Source of the DNA: Rhodobiaceae bacterium
GTDB taxonomy: Bacteria > Pseudomonadota > Alphaproteobacteria > Parvibaculales > Parvibaculaceae
Assembly: GCA_003330885.1 (NCBI GenBank)
Contig: CP030277.1
Coordinates: 1,550,001 to 1,614,000, forward strand
Length of the DNA stretch: 64,000 nucleotides
Direction of reading: 5' to 3'
Shown: positions 25,909-34,893 of the stretch, in pieces
Layout: each line of letters begins with the position of its first letter
Numbering within the stretch: the stretch's first letter is position 1
Made by a program: the position numbers and the translations under genes
The notes under the pieces: generated by a model
Told to the model about the DNA's origin: nothing
The model's input: only the letters and a program-made list of their open reading frames with translations
The model's database searches: none

Positions 25909-25959
25909 TGTTGATAAAGACAACAGTTGATCATATTTATATTGTTGTATTTATCAACA
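25909..25959. promoter_or_regulatory. Tandem TGTTG-N7-CAACA operator sites
   Basis: Two 17-bp dyads, TGTTG-ATAAAGA-CAACA (25909-25925) and TGTTG-TATTTAT-CAACA (25943-25959), with centres 34 bp apart. They are also inverted relative to each other, so the whole region can form a long stem (16 of 17 pairs). They lie 33 bases before the MAPEG ATG. Confidence 0.75.
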
Positions 25960-25991
25960 TTCTGAACAGTAAACGAAAAGGAACATCCAAA

Positions 25992-26384
25992 ATGCAGGAA
26001 GCCATCGTCTTCGCATGCCTGATCACAGTGGTGATGTGGTTGCCCTACTTGGCAGCATCCGCCGTCGTACAAGGTGTGGGTTCGGTTCTGGGCGGCGATC
26101 CAAAATCTGACCTGACCCCACTCCCGGCCTGGGCAACCCGGCTTCGTCAGGCACACGCCAACGCAGCTGAAAACCTGGCGGCTTTTGTCGGTGTCTGTTT
26201 TGCAGCGTCGCTGACGGAAAATGGCGAGACGACGGTCGTCGCTGTTGCCTTCATTTACACCTACGCGCGGATTGCCCACTACCTCTGCTACGGATTCGGC
26301 GTTCCCTTTTTCCGCACCCTCAGCTTCATCGTGAGCTGGCTCTCCATCGTCTATATCGGCATCTCAAGCCTCGGCCTGATTTGA
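25992..26384 (+). CDS. MAPEG family membrane protein
   Basis: 130 residues with four predicted membrane helices: helix 1 at about 3-25, then a polar loop WATRLRQAHANAAENLAAF where MAPEG proteins (microsomal glutathione transferase / FLAP family) carry their conserved Arg-x-x-(A/N)-x-x-N-x-x-E residues. RIAHYLCYGFGVPFFRTLSF follows, then the last helix. AAAAGGAAC lies before ATG 25992. It is 52 bases from the RND exporter on the same strand, with two MarR operator candidates upstream, so it is probably an inducible detoxification operon. Glutathione-dependent activity is possible but not certain. Confidence 0.85.
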   Translation: MQEAIVFACLITVVMWLPYLAASAVVQGVGSVLGGDPKSDLTPLPAWATRLRQAHANAAENLAAFVGVCFAASLTENGETTVVAVAFIYTYARIAHYLCYGFGVPFFRTLSFIVSWLSIVYIGISSLGLI

Positions 26385-26436
26385 TCAAAACTGGTCGCCG
26401 GAAAATGGTCCGCGCACCTGACAATAGGAAAAATCA

Positions 26437-28761
26437 ATGATCGTCAAATATGCAGAACTTCTCATCAGATGGCGCTGGCTTGTTATTATCACAGCGATAA
26501 TCGCAGTCGGAGGCGTAGCCAGCGGCGGAAGATTCCTGGGATTTACAACGGACTACCGCGCGTTCTTTTCCCCCGACAATCCGGAGCTTCGCGCGTTTGA
26601 AGCACTGCAAGCAAGCTACGACCGCGCAGACAATGTCGTCTTCTTGATCACGCCCGCCGACGGGCATGTCTTCACAAATCAAACACTGACCAGCATAAAA
26701 TGGCTCACTGAAAAGGCCTGGCAGGTGCCCTATTCTACGCGTGTGGATTCAATCACCAATTATCAACATTCGCAGGCGTTTGGAGATGATCTGGTGGTCG
26801 GTGATCTGGTTCAAGACCCAAGCGCAGCCAGTAGCGCTGACCTCTCTCAAATAGAGAAAATTGCGTTGAATGAGCCCCTCATTGTGAAAAGGATCATCAA
26901 CGAGGACGCGTCCGTTACAGGTATCAATGTCACGATACACCTTCCCGGAAAATCGATGACTGAGGTGCCGGAGGTTGCAGCCTACGTCAGAAACTTAGCC
27001 AGAGAGCTCGAGGCTAGAGACCCAAATTTACAGGTAGGCCTCACTGGGATGGTCATGTTCAACAACGCCTTTGGCGAAAATGCTCGACAAGACATGACGA
27101 CACTCGTCCCGCTTATGTTCCTGGCCATTATCATCCTGCTCGGTTTGTTTTTTCGTAGCGTCAGCGCAACAATCGCAACGACCCTAATGTTGTTTATGTC
27201 AATACTCGCTGGCATGGGTGCTTTTGGTTGGACAGGCTACAAGCTGACGCCGCCATCAGCATCAGCACCGAACATCATCCTGACAATCGCCGTAGCACAC
27301 ACGGTACACTTCCTGATTACTTTCCTAGCAACCATGAGGGCTGGTGGTGACAAAGAATCTTCCATCGTTGAGAGTCTTCGCGTCAATTTTCAGCCAATCT
27401 TTCTAACCTCGCTCACCACAGTTATAGGATTTCTGGCGCTAAATACGTCGGACGTCCCACCGATAGTACATCTGGGAAACATCGTCGCCGCAGGCGTCAC
27501 CGCAGCCTTTGTCCTGAGCGTCACGTTTCTCCCGGCATTTATCGCTGTTATGCCTGTCCGCGTGAAGGCACGGCCCGACAAGACACATACGATCTTTGAT
27601 ATTGTTAGCCGCACTGTTAGCGACAATTATCGACTTGTGCTGTTTGGTACGTTAGCCCTCACCCTGGTCTTTGTGGCGTTCATCCCAAACAACGAGATCA
27701 ACGACGATTTCGTGACCTATTTTGATGAGAGCACGGAGTTCCGTCAGGACACCGACTACGCCATTGAAAACCTTATCGGGCCCAACAACATTCAATATGC
27801 ATTGCAAGCAGATGAATCCGGCGGTGTGAACGAGCCGGCATTCCTGGCAGATGTTCAGAAGTTTGTGGACTATCTGCACACGCAGAAGGAAGTCCACCAC
27901 GTCTATGCAATCACTCAGACGATGAAACGTCTGAACCGGAACATGCACGGTGATTCACCAGCGTGGCACCGGCTTCCCGACGAAAGAGAGATCGCTGCGC
28001 AATATCTTTTGCTCTACGAAATGTCGCTACCTTATGGCCTAAACCTGAACAATCAGGTCAATCTCGATAAATCCGCGACACGCGTGACCATTGCCTTTGA
28101 CGCAATGACCACCAAGCAGATGTTGGGCGTCGAACATCGGTTTGATTTGTGGCTCAAGGAGAACCTGCCTCATATTCGGTTCGAAGCATCCAGTTCCAAT
28201 TTGATGTTTTCTCACATCGGGCAGCGGAGCACGCGAAGCATGATCAGTGGTGCGCTCATTGCGATCATACTGATCTCTACCATTCTCGTGATCGTCCTAA
28301 GGTCGTTCAAAATCGGCTTCATAAGCCTGATCCCAAATCTCATCCCTATTGGCATAGCCTTCGGCATCTGGGGATTGATGATCGGAGAAGTAGGCTTATC
28401 CCTTGCGCCCGTTGTAAGCATGACGCTTGGCATCGTCGTTGACGACACAATCCACTTCCTCAGCAAATACTTAAGAGGGAGGCGGGAGCAGAACTTGGAC
28501 GCAGGTGCGGCTATCCAGTACGCCTTCAGGCAAGTGGGATCGGCGTTAACCGTCACGACGTTTGTTTTGGTCGCAGGATTCATGGTCCTGACCTTGTCGC
28601 CATTCAGATTAAATTCCGACATGGGGCTGCTTACTGCCATCACGATTGCTGTGGCCCTAGTCGTTGATTTCCTTCTCCTGCCATCTCTGCTTATGGCAGT
28701 AGACAAGGATCGGCCGTCCAATCAACCCAGCGGTCTGCCCGCTAGCTCCGCGGCCGATTAA
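26437..28761 (+). CDS. RND superfamily exporter (MMPL/COG1033 type)
   Basis: 774 residues with two-fold RND architecture: helix 1 (WRWLVIITAIIAVGGVA), a periplasmic domain to about 215, five helices to about 380, then helix 7 at about 395, a second periplasmic domain to about 590 and five more helices. The proton-relay-like motif GIVVDDTIHFLSKY is present in the second half. The equivalent position in the first half reads IAVAHTVHFLITF, so Asp is lacking there. There is no partner adaptor or outer-membrane gene, as is normal for this single-component class. Probably exports a hydrophobic compound or lipid. It is the second gene after MAPEG, likely under the MarR regulator at 25394. Confidence 0.88.
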   Translation: MIVKYAELLIRWRWLVIITAIIAVGGVASGGRFLGFTTDYRAFFSPDNPELRAFEALQASYDRADNVVFLITPADGHVFTNQTLTSIKWLTEKAWQVPYSTRVDSITNYQHSQAFGDDLVVGDLVQDPSAASSADLSQIEKIALNEPLIVKRIINEDASVTGINVTIHLPGKSMTEVPEVAAYVRNLARELEARDPNLQVGLTGMVMFNNAFGENARQDMTTLVPLMFLAIIILLGLFFRSVSATIATTLMLFMSILAGMGAFGWTGYKLTPPSASAPNIILTIAVAHTVHFLITFLATMRAGGDKESSIVESLRVNFQPIFLTSLTTVIGFLALNTSDVPPIVHLGNIVAAGVTAAFVLSVTFLPAFIAVMPVRVKARPDKTHTIFDIVSRTVSDNYRLVLFGTLALTLVFVAFIPNNEINDDFVTYFDESTEFRQDTDYAIENLIGPNNIQYALQADESGGVNEPAFLADVQKFVDYLHTQKEVHHVYAITQTMKRLNRNMHGDSPAWHRLPDEREIAAQYLLLYEMSLPYGLNLNNQVNLDKSATRVTIAFDAMTTKQMLGVEHRFDLWLKENLPHIRFEASSSNLMFSHIGQRSTRSMISGALIAIILISTILVIVLRSFKIGFISLIPNLIPIGIAFGIWGLMIGEVGLSLAPVVSMTLGIVVDDTIHFLSKYLRGRREQNLDAGAAIQYAFRQVGSALTVTTFVLVAGFMVLTLSPFRLNSDMGLLTAITIAVALVVDFLLLPSLLMAVDKDRPSNQPSGLPASSAAD

Positions 28762-28892
28762 TCTGGCCAATGGCCGGCTGTTTTGGACACCCATGATGCA
28801 CAGCGTTGGACTCAAGGGCCGGCGTTGTGCATCGACGTATCTACCCGTCGACTTAAAATCTCGATTTTGTTGGATGTGTGCCACGTCACGCA

Positions 28893-28924
28893 CAAAAGAA
28901 AACGGCGGCCCAATGGACCGCCGT
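28893..28924 (-). terminator. Rho-independent terminator of the small secreted protein gene
   Basis: On the minus transcript ACGGCGGUCC pairs with GGGCCGCCGU (one G-U pair) around a 3-base loop, followed by TTTTCTTTTG. The wobble pairs only on the minus strand, which gives the direction. Confidence 0.85.
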
Positions 28925-28947
28925 CTCAAAACTCAATGTCAGCAGGC

Positions 28948-29196
28948 TTAGTTGACCATGCCCTGCCAGACAGGCCAGCAAGTGTTGCCAGCTGATGCAG
29001 CGATCTTGGACTGGGCGTCCTTCGCGTCAGAACCATCAGCAGCTTCGACATAGTCATCTTTACCGGTGCACCAAACATAGAACTGGTGCTTGCCAGCTTT
29101 AGACATGCTGTCGAAGTTTGAATCCAGCGCCATCGCACCAGTGCTCATCATCGACATGCCTGCAGCGATCCCCACAATGGCAGCAAACTTCTTCAT
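28948..29196 (-). CDS. Small secreted protein with two cysteines, unknown function
   Basis: 82 residues. Signal peptide MKKFAAIVGIAAG... with cleavage after GAMA leaves about 58 mature residues starting LDSNFD. The mature part has exactly two cysteines (VWCTGK and NTCWPVW), probably one disulfide, and aromatic residues next to both. A strong GAGGGAGAA ribosome binding site and its own strong terminator mark it as a real single gene, possibly well expressed. No family is recognised. Confidence 0.75.
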   Translation of the reverse strand: MKKFAAIVGIAAGMSMMSTGAMALDSNFDSMSKAGKHQFYVWCTGKDDYVEAADGSDAKDAQSKIAASAGNTCWPVWQGMVN

Positions 29197-29549
29197 TTCG
29201 CGTTCTCCCTCAGGGTTTTAGTACCCACAATTAGTTCGTCTTCGTTGCCCGAGCCTTCAGTCTACTCGAGAGCCCCTCCACTGGAACCCCTTTGCACGAA
29301 ACAGGACCAAAACAGATCCCCCTCCATGGCCCCTGACAAAACAAATCAGGCGCCAGCTCCGTTCAAATGAACCTCCACTTACGAGCATTTCAGTGAGGCA
29401 CAGTAACGAGTTATGCCAAACAGTGTACCGAAAATAACCCGGCGTACAGCTGAAAACTTCGTAATGTTGAGGTTAATGTTGCAAAAAAACGACGTCAAAT
29501 GACCTGACTCCCGCTCTTTGTCTGGGATTCAAGGTTAAGACAGCCGAGA
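29197..29549. other. 353-base region without a gene
   Basis: Lies between the secreted protein start and the cinA stop. It holds the leader and presumably the promoter of the secreted protein. The part at 29420-29530 is AT-rich with several TTAA words but no complete CtrA site. No conserved RNA or ORF was recognised. Confidence 0.5.
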
Positions 29550-30320
29550 TTAGCTTCCCCGCTCGACCGGTTTCCCTCCAACCCTTGCCGCAAGGTCAAA
29601 TGTCGCTTTTAGGGCTTCCTCCAGCTGATCCGATTCGACCGACCGCAAAACCAGCGAGGTCCCATATTGTTTGTCCCGAAAAAACGGGTAGCTGCCGATA
29701 CCAACGCTTGGATACCGCTCCTGGATCGCACCTAACTCATCTGCGACAGCGCTTTCGCCGACAAAGCAGTCAATGGTTTTGCTGATCATGCGGGCACCAC
29801 CCTCAAGGCGGTCCGCTAAAGCATCCATCATTACCTGGACGATGATGGGAATACCGGCCATGACAAAGACATTCTCCAACTGAAAGCCAGGCGCCTTACT
29901 GACAGAATTGGGAATCAGTGTTGCGCCGTCGGGAATACGGGCCATGCGTTGGCGCGCCTCAGTAAAGTCGCCCCCCGTCTCCTCATAGTGGCGGGTCAGA
30001 ATACCCATCGCGTCTGGATGCTTGTCGATGGAGACTCCAAAGGCATGCGCCACCGAATCCGCAGTAATATCGTCATGAGTGGGCCCGATACCACCAGTGG
30101 TGAACACATAATCGTACGATGCGCGCAGGGCATTCACGGCCTCCGCGATTTTGTCCCTGTCATCAATCACGATCCGGGCCTCACGCACCTGAATGCCAAT
30201 ATCGCCTAGGTAGCGAGCGATAAAGTTCAGGTTCGCGTCCTTTGTGCGTCCGCTCAGGATCTCGTCTCCAATAAGCAGAACAGCGGCAGTGACCAGGCGG
30301 GGTGAGCCGGTTTCAGACAT
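29550..30320 (-). CDS. cinA: CinA-like competence/damage-inducible protein A (MoCF domain only)
   Basis: 256 residues from ATG 30320 (MSETGSPRL), with GGAG 6 bases upstream. The MoaB/Mog-type domain carries LLIGDEILSGRTKDANLNFIAR and the nucleotide loop TTGGIGPTHDDITADSVA. Second-half motifs are APGFQLENVFVMAGIP. The C-terminal nicotinamide-nucleotide amidase domain of full CinA is absent, as in the common alphaproteobacterial short form. The family's MoCF domain in CinA has been linked to ADP-ribose pyrophosphatase activity. Divergent from sfsA. Confidence 0.88.
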   Translation of the reverse strand: MSETGSPRLVTAAVLLIGDEILSGRTKDANLNFIARYLGDIGIQVREARIVIDDRDKIAEAVNALRASYDYVFTTGGIGPTHDDITADSVAHAFGVSIDKHPDAMGILTRHYEETGGDFTEARQRMARIPDGATLIPNSVSKAPGFQLENVFVMAGIPIIVQVMMDALADRLEGGARMISKTIDCFVGESAVADELGAIQERYPSVGIGSYPFFRDKQYGTSLVLRSVESDQLEEALKATFDLAARVGGKPVERGS

Positions 30321-30421
30321 CAGGAACTCCAGACAAATAGACAATAGCCAAGCATATAGCGCCGACAGCGCCGGGACCAAGAGCTTGTCGGACTGCCCTC
30401 GCAAACCTTATGGTGCGGCCC

Positions 30422-31123
30422 ATGAAATTTGACCCTCCCCTCATCTCCGCAACGCTCCTTAAGAGGTACAAGCGGTTCCTCGCGGACGTCCGGTTTGACG
30501 ACGGAACTGAAACAACAGCGCATTGCGCCAATCCTGGGTCCATGATGGGCCTTGCAGAACCTGGCTCGATGGTCTGGCTTTCTAAAAGCGACAATCCGAA
30601 ACGTAAGCTCGCCTGGTCCTGGGAGCTGGTAGATGACGGAACCTCATTGGTGGGGGTTCATACCGGCAAAGCCAACGCCCTCGTTGAAGGTGCAATCAAT
30701 GCCGGACACATTCCGGAGCTGACCGGCTACAAGTCACTCCGTCGCGAAGTCAAATACGGCGAAAACAGCCGCATAGACCTTTTGTTGGAAGACCCAGCAC
30801 GACCCACTACCTATGTGGAGGTGAAAAGCGTAACGCTCTCGCGAACAAAGGGCTTGGCCGAGTTTCCAGACTCAAAGACCGCACGCGGGGCCAAACACAT
30901 GGCCGAACTTGCAGAAATGGCTAAACAAGGCCACAGAGCCGTCGTCTTTTTCCTGGTTCAGCGCTCAGATTGCAAGTCGATGCAGCCTGCGGCAGATATT
31001 GACCCAAAATACGCAGAAAGCCTCGCGACGGCGCTTACCGCAGGCGTTGAGGTCCTCTGTTATTCCTGTAGACTCACCCCAGACGAAATCACGCTTGATC
31101 ACCGTCTGGAAGTTGCTATCTAA
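30422..31123 (+). CDS. sfsA: SfsA, sugar fermentation stimulation protein homologue
   Basis: 233 residues, the usual SfsA length. The family N-terminus MKFDPPLISATLLKRYKRFL fits ATG 30422; in-frame ATG 30410 would add four residues. Further marks are CANPGSMMGL, EYGENSRIDLLL-like KYGENSRIDLLL, and a nuclease-like E-x-K in YVEVKSVTL followed by FPDSKTARGAKHM. E. coli SfsA influences maltose metabolism and binds DNA; the fold resembles endonucleases. It is first in the sfsA-map-radC operon, an arrangement common in alphaproteobacteria. Confidence 0.95.
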   Translation: MKFDPPLISATLLKRYKRFLADVRFDDGTETTAHCANPGSMMGLAEPGSMVWLSKSDNPKRKLAWSWELVDDGTSLVGVHTGKANALVEGAINAGHIPELTGYKSLRREVKYGENSRIDLLLEDPARPTTYVEVKSVTLSRTKGLAEFPDSKTARGAKHMAELAEMAKQGHRAVVFFLVQRSDCKSMQPAADIDPKYAESLATALTAGVEVLCYSCRLTPDEITLDHRLEVAI

Positions 31124-31160
31124 ATACCAAAACAGACGTTCTAAGAAAGACTGACCGGCC

Positions 31161-31979
31161 ATGATGACCGACCTCGCCGACCACGACATACAGCCGATGG
31201 GCCAATTGAAGATCCACGGGCCCGAAGCATTTGAGAAAATGCGCATCGTGGGCAAGTTGGCGGCAGGCGCTCTCGACATGCTCACCGACAGAATTGTTCC
31301 TGGCATCACCACCGACCAGATCGATCAATGGGTCTTTGATTATGCGATGGAGCATGAATGCGTGCCCGCCCCCCTGCACTATCGTGGCTTTCGCAAATCC
31401 TGCTGTACATCAGTCAACCACGTCGTCTGTCACGGCATTCCAGGAGACCGGGTCTTGCGTGACGGCGACGCCGTGAATGTCGACGTAACCCTTATCAAGG
31501 ATGGGTGGCACGGCGATACCAACCGCATGTACTACGTTGGCAAGGTCAATCGCAAAGTCGAACGTCTCTGCGACATCACCTATGAAGCCATGATGCGTGG
31601 TATTGCGGCTGCAAAACCTGGCGCGACACTTGGTGACATTGGCGCTGCGATCCAAACCTATGCGGAAGGCGAACGCTGCTCTGTTGTGCGTGAATTTTGC
31701 GGACACGGCATTGGTCGCGTCTTCCACGACATCCCAAACGTTCTCCACTATGGCCGCGGCGGCGAAGGCATGGCGCTTCATGAAGGAATGTTTTTCACCG
31801 TCGAGCCGATGATCAACTCCGGCAAGGCCGCAGTCAAAATGCTGAACGATGGATGGACTGCTGTGACACGCGATAGGTCTCTCTCAGCGCAGTTTGAGCA
31901 CACGATCGGCATCACCGCCGATGGGGCAGAGATCTTCACGAAATCGCCTGCCGGACTTGATCACCCGCCCTATGGCTGA
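31161..31979 (+). CDS. map: Type I methionine aminopeptidase
   Basis: 272 residues. Removes the initiator Met from nascent proteins. Pita-bread fold with metal ligands Asp in [14 protein letters not shown] (two Asp), His in [14 protein letters not shown], Glu in FTVEPMIN and Glu in [31 protein letters not shown] is the substrate-pocket stretch. It lies 37 bases after sfsA and its last codons overlap the radC start by 8 bases, so translation is coupled. Confidence 0.97.
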   Translation: MMTDLADHDIQPMGQLKIHGPEAFEKMRIVGKLAAGALDMLTDRIVPGITTDQIDQWVFDYAMEHECVPAPLHYRGFRKSCCTSVNHVVCHGIPGDRVLRDGDAVNVDVTLIKDGWHGDTNRMYYVGKVNRKVERLCDITYEAMMRGIAAAKPGATLGDIGAAIQTYAEGERCSVVREFCGHGIGRVFHDIPNVLHYGRGGEGMALHEGMFFTVEPMINSGKAAVKMLNDGWTAVTRDRSLSAQFEHTIGITADGAEIFTKSPAGLDHPPYG

Positions 31980-32682
31980 CGATCCAAAGCCCGACATCGA
32001 ACAAGAGCCAAAACCGCATTATGCCGGCCACCGGCAACGGTTGCGGGAGCGTTTTGCAAAAGCAGGCGCTGACGGCATCGCGGATTATGAGCTACTCGAA
32101 TTGGTGTTGTTTCGCGCCATTCCCAGACGCGATGTGAAGCCTCTGGCAAAAACGCTTATCGATCAGTATGGGAGTTTTGGGGCGGTCATCGCCGCCGATC
32201 CGGCCCGCCTGGCCGAGACAGAGGGTGTCAGCGAAAACGTCATCAGCGAATTCAAAATCGTGCAAGCAGCGGCACTAAAACTCTCTCAAGCTAAAATCAT
32301 GGACCGCCCTGCTCTTTCGTCCTGGGCTGCTCTCATCGACTATTGCAACGCATCCATGGCCTATAACGATACAGAGCAATTCCGTATCCTGTTCCTGGAC
32401 CGGAAGAATGTTCTGATTGCTGATGAGGTCCAGCAAAAAGGAACCATCGACCACACCCCGGTCTATCCCCGTGAGGTCGTCAAACGGGCGCTGGAACTGA
32501 GCGCTTCCTCCTTCATTCTGGTTCACAATCACCCGTCAGGTGACCCAACACCGAGCCAGGCGGACATAGATATGACCCGCCAGATTGTAGAGAGTGCGAA
32601 GCCGCTCGGCATCTCGGTGCACGATCACCTTGTGATCGGCAAAGGGTCCCACGTGAGTTTCAAAACTCTGGGTCTGATCTGA
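31972..32682 (+). CDS. radC: RadC family JAB/JAMM domain protein
   Basis: 236 residues from ATG 31972, inside the last codons of map. An N-terminal helix-hairpin-helix-like region ([10 protein letters not shown], then [14 protein letters not shown]) is followed by the JAMM metalloprotease-like motif [15 protein letters not shown] catalytic Glu is expected upstream in the [10 protein letters not shown] segment. Despite the name, a role in DNA repair is doubtful for the family. Third gene of the sfsA-map-radC operon. Confidence 0.93.
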   Translation: MADDPKPDIEQEPKPHYAGHRQRLRERFAKAGADGIADYELLELVLFRAIPRRDVKPLAKTLIDQYGSFGAVIAADPARLAETEGVSENVISEFKIVQAAALKLSQAKIMDRPALSSWAALIDYCNASMAYNDTEQFRILFLDRKNVLIADEVQQKGTIDHTPVYPREVVKRALELSASSFILVHNHPSGDPTPSQADIDMTRQIVESAKPLGISVHDHLVIGKGSHVSFKTLGLI

Positions 32683-32966
32683 CCCACCTCATGCGACAAG
32701 CCAGCCTTGACGCCTCCCTCTGCCAGCATTATCTCTGAGACAAGCTATGGAGGCTTGATGCTAATTGTGAGTGCCCTTCGGTAACCCAGGGTCTAAGCAT
32801 TTCCAGGAAAAGTGCCAAAAGGAACTTGGCGGTTTTCCGTCCGGAAATGCGACAAATAGATTCCTGAGAGGTTACCCCGAGTTCCCTGCGCCGCGGCTCG
32901 CCGCGCGGGCGTGTTGCTTTGCGCAACAGCTAGATACTCCCCAATACACTCCAGGGCACAATTCCA

Positions 32967-33224
32967 GTGGATATTTCAAGACCGGAGCAGAAAGTGCTCC
33001 ATGTTATGGCTCAAGGGGGCCGGATCGTTCTCGAGCGCGATGAACAGGGTAAGATTGTCGAAGCAATCTGTTTGACCCGCGACGGCTGGGTCCTCACAGG
33101 CTTCACTGTCGAGCTTTTCAAAAAACTCAAACGCCGACGCTACATCAAATCCGTCAATTCAAACCCATACAGGATCACGGAGCGGGGTATCAAATCCGTC
33201 CGCGGTCAGGTTGATAACAGATAG
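32967..33224 (+). CDS. yjhX: YjhX-family putative toxin
   Basis: 85 residues from GTG 32967. Matches the YjhX family along its whole length: SRPEQKVLHVMAQGGRI, CLTRDGWVLTGFTVELFKKLK, and the C-terminal RYIKSVNSNPYRIT ... VRGQVDNR. E. coli YjhX is described as a toxin paired with the acetyltransferase-like YjhQ. No GNAT or other antitoxin gene is adjacent here, so it may be an orphan or a housekeeping DNA-binding-like protein. The 284 bases upstream hold no gene but several short inverted repeats (for example TGTTGC/GCAACA near 32911). Confidence 0.85.
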   Translation: MDISRPEQKVLHVMAQGGRIVLERDEQGKIVEAICLTRDGWVLTGFTVELFKKLKRRRYIKSVNSNPYRITERGIKSVRGQVDNR

Positions 33225-33261
33225 TCAGCGGGGGCGCTGGCAACAGCGCCCCCAGTCGCCA

Positions 33262-34776
33262 CTAGAGATTGACAGCTGATGTCGGTGCCCAGCGATCCGC
33301 CCACGGAAGCGCAGCCTCGAGCTCATAGGCAAGCTCGAGTAGCGTTCGCTCTCCTCCGCGCTTGGTTGCAAACTGGCTCCCAATCGGAAGTCCGTCAGCG
33401 CTCGTAAAGAGAGGCAAGGACATGGCAGGCGTGCCCGCAACATTGTGCTGCGGCGTGTAGGAGACATAATCGATGGTCCGCTCATACAATTGGTCAAATG
33501 CCACGTCTGGCGCTTGTTCGCCCAAAAGCACAGGCGGTGTTCGCAGCACCGGTGTGAGCTCTACATCCAGCGTCTCAAAGTAAGCATCATATTCGCGGAC
33601 GATCCGATCGAAATAGACCTGCGCCCGTTCAACAACGCCTGGATTTGCAGCTTCTTTCTTCTCAAACAGGTCCGCCAATCCGCGCGTCCAGGGCTCCAAA
33701 CCTTCCTCTGCACTCGTCCACCGGAATTGAGTGAGGCCAATCAGCCAGGCATTGTCGACAAGGAAAGCAGGCGACGACGCCCAGATTCCCATGAAGTGAT
33801 CGAGGAACTCCTCCGCATCAAGGAAGGGTTTGGTCTCTACGATCTCATGCCCAAGATCAGCACAGAGTTTGGCGGTTGCATCAAGGGCCGCTTTGACATC
33901 GGGCGATGCTTCATTGCCAGCATAGTTGGTCGTACTGAAACCAATTTTGAGACGTCGTGAATTGGGACCTTGGACAAACCCCGTCGGCTCAAAAACCGCA
34001 TCTGCCCCTTTGCGTTCACTCACATTCAGTATCTGTGCGGTATCACGCACTGACCGGCTAACGGCCAGTCGCACGCCAATATCACCTGGGAGCGGTTCTT
34101 CGTTGGCGGTAAACAGGCGCGCCCGGCTTGGTTTCAGCCCCACCAGACCGCATATCGACGCGGGAATGCGGATCGATCCACCGCCATCGCTGGCGTGAGC
34201 AAAAGGCACCATGCCCGCTGCAACCGCCGCGCCAGCCCCGCCGCTTGACCCACCGGTGTGGTAATCAAGGTTCCATGGATTGCGGCAGTCGCCCAACAAC
34301 TCAGATTCCGTCGTTCCCAACAGACCGAACTCCGGCGCATTCGTTTTGCCGAGGATCACAAGGCCTGCTTGTTTTGCTCGTTGAACACTCGAATGGTCGT
34401 GATCGGCAATTTGACCCGCAAACAACCGGGAGCCCATGGTGAGCGGTTCGCCTTCCAGGTCAGCAAGATCCTTGATCAGATAAGGAACCCCTGTGAAGGG
34501 GCCGTCGGGAATATCGGGTGAGTTCGCCAGAGAACGGGCTTTATCGAAGCGTGTACTGATGACCGCGTTGATTTTCGGGTTGAGTTTCTCAATCCGCGCA
34601 ATCGCGGCATCGACCAGTTCCAAGGAAGAAACCTCGCCTCTACGTACCAGATCTGCCTGCGCCATGCCGTCCAATCGGACAAATGGGTCGCTATCCGCCC
34701 ATGCCACAGTTGGCTTTGTGACTGTGGCAAGCGCTCCAACAGCGGCTGAGCCGCGCAAAAAATCCCGACGATCCAT
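33262..34776 (-). CDS. Amidase-signature family hydrolase with Tat signal
   Basis: 504 residues from ATG 34776 ([15 protein letters not shown]), with GGGAG upstream. The twin-arginine motif RRDFLRG followed by a hydrophobic stretch and AWA-DS implies folded export to the periplasm. The amidase signature is complete: Lys in [12 protein letters not shown], cis-Ser and nucleophilic Ser in [19 protein letters not shown], and [11 protein letters not shown]. It hydrolyses an amide or ester of unknown substrate. Divergent from a LysR gene, which is the likely regulator. Confidence 0.9.
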   Translation of the reverse strand: MDRRDFLRGSAAVGALATVTKPTVAWADSDPFVRLDGMAQADLVRRGEVSSLELVDAAIARIEKLNPKINAVISTRFDKARSLANSPDIPDGPFTGVPYLIKDLADLEGEPLTMGSRLFAGQIADHDHSSVQRAKQAGLVILGKTNAPEFGLLGTTESELLGDCRNPWNLDYHTGGSSGGAGAAVAAGMVPFAHASDGGGSIRIPASICGLVGLKPSRARLFTANEEPLPGDIGVRLAVSRSVRDTAQILNVSERKGADAVFEPTGFVQGPNSRRLKIGFSTTNYAGNEASPDVKAALDATAKLCADLGHEIVETKPFLDAEEFLDHFMGIWASSPAFLVDNAWLIGLTQFRWTSAEEGLEPWTRGLADLFEKKEAANPGVVERAQVYFDRIVREYDAYFETLDVELTPVLRTPPVLLGEQAPDVAFDQLYERTIDYVSYTPQHNVAGTPAMSLPLFTSADGLPIGSQFATKRGGERTLLELAYELEAALPWADRWAPTSAVNL

Positions 34777-34828
34777 TGTTTTCTCCCAGTTTCCAACTCG
34801 GACCACCTCCCGAGCCTGCGCAATCTGG

Positions 34829-34854
34829 CCGATTCAAACATCAAAGAAAATCGG
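34829..34854. promoter_or_regulatory. Inverted repeat in the amidase/lysR divergent region
   Basis: CCGATT (34829-34834) and AATCGG (34849-34854) with a 14-base spacer, in the 117 bases between the divergent starts. Position and A/T-rich spacer suit a LysR-type binding site, but the arms are short. Confidence 0.4.
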
Positions 34855-34893
34855 ATATATTAGGACAACAATGTCAAAATATTTGGATAGGCT

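Noticed and set aside
29420-29530. CtrA sites suggested by several TTAA words
   Set aside because: None has a second TTAA after exactly 7 bases.
32683-32966. Possible small RNA before yjhX, based on short inverted repeats (TGTTGC/GCAACA, TTTCCG/CGGAAA)
   Set aside because: Stems are short, no clear promoter or T-run; not enough to call an RNA gene.
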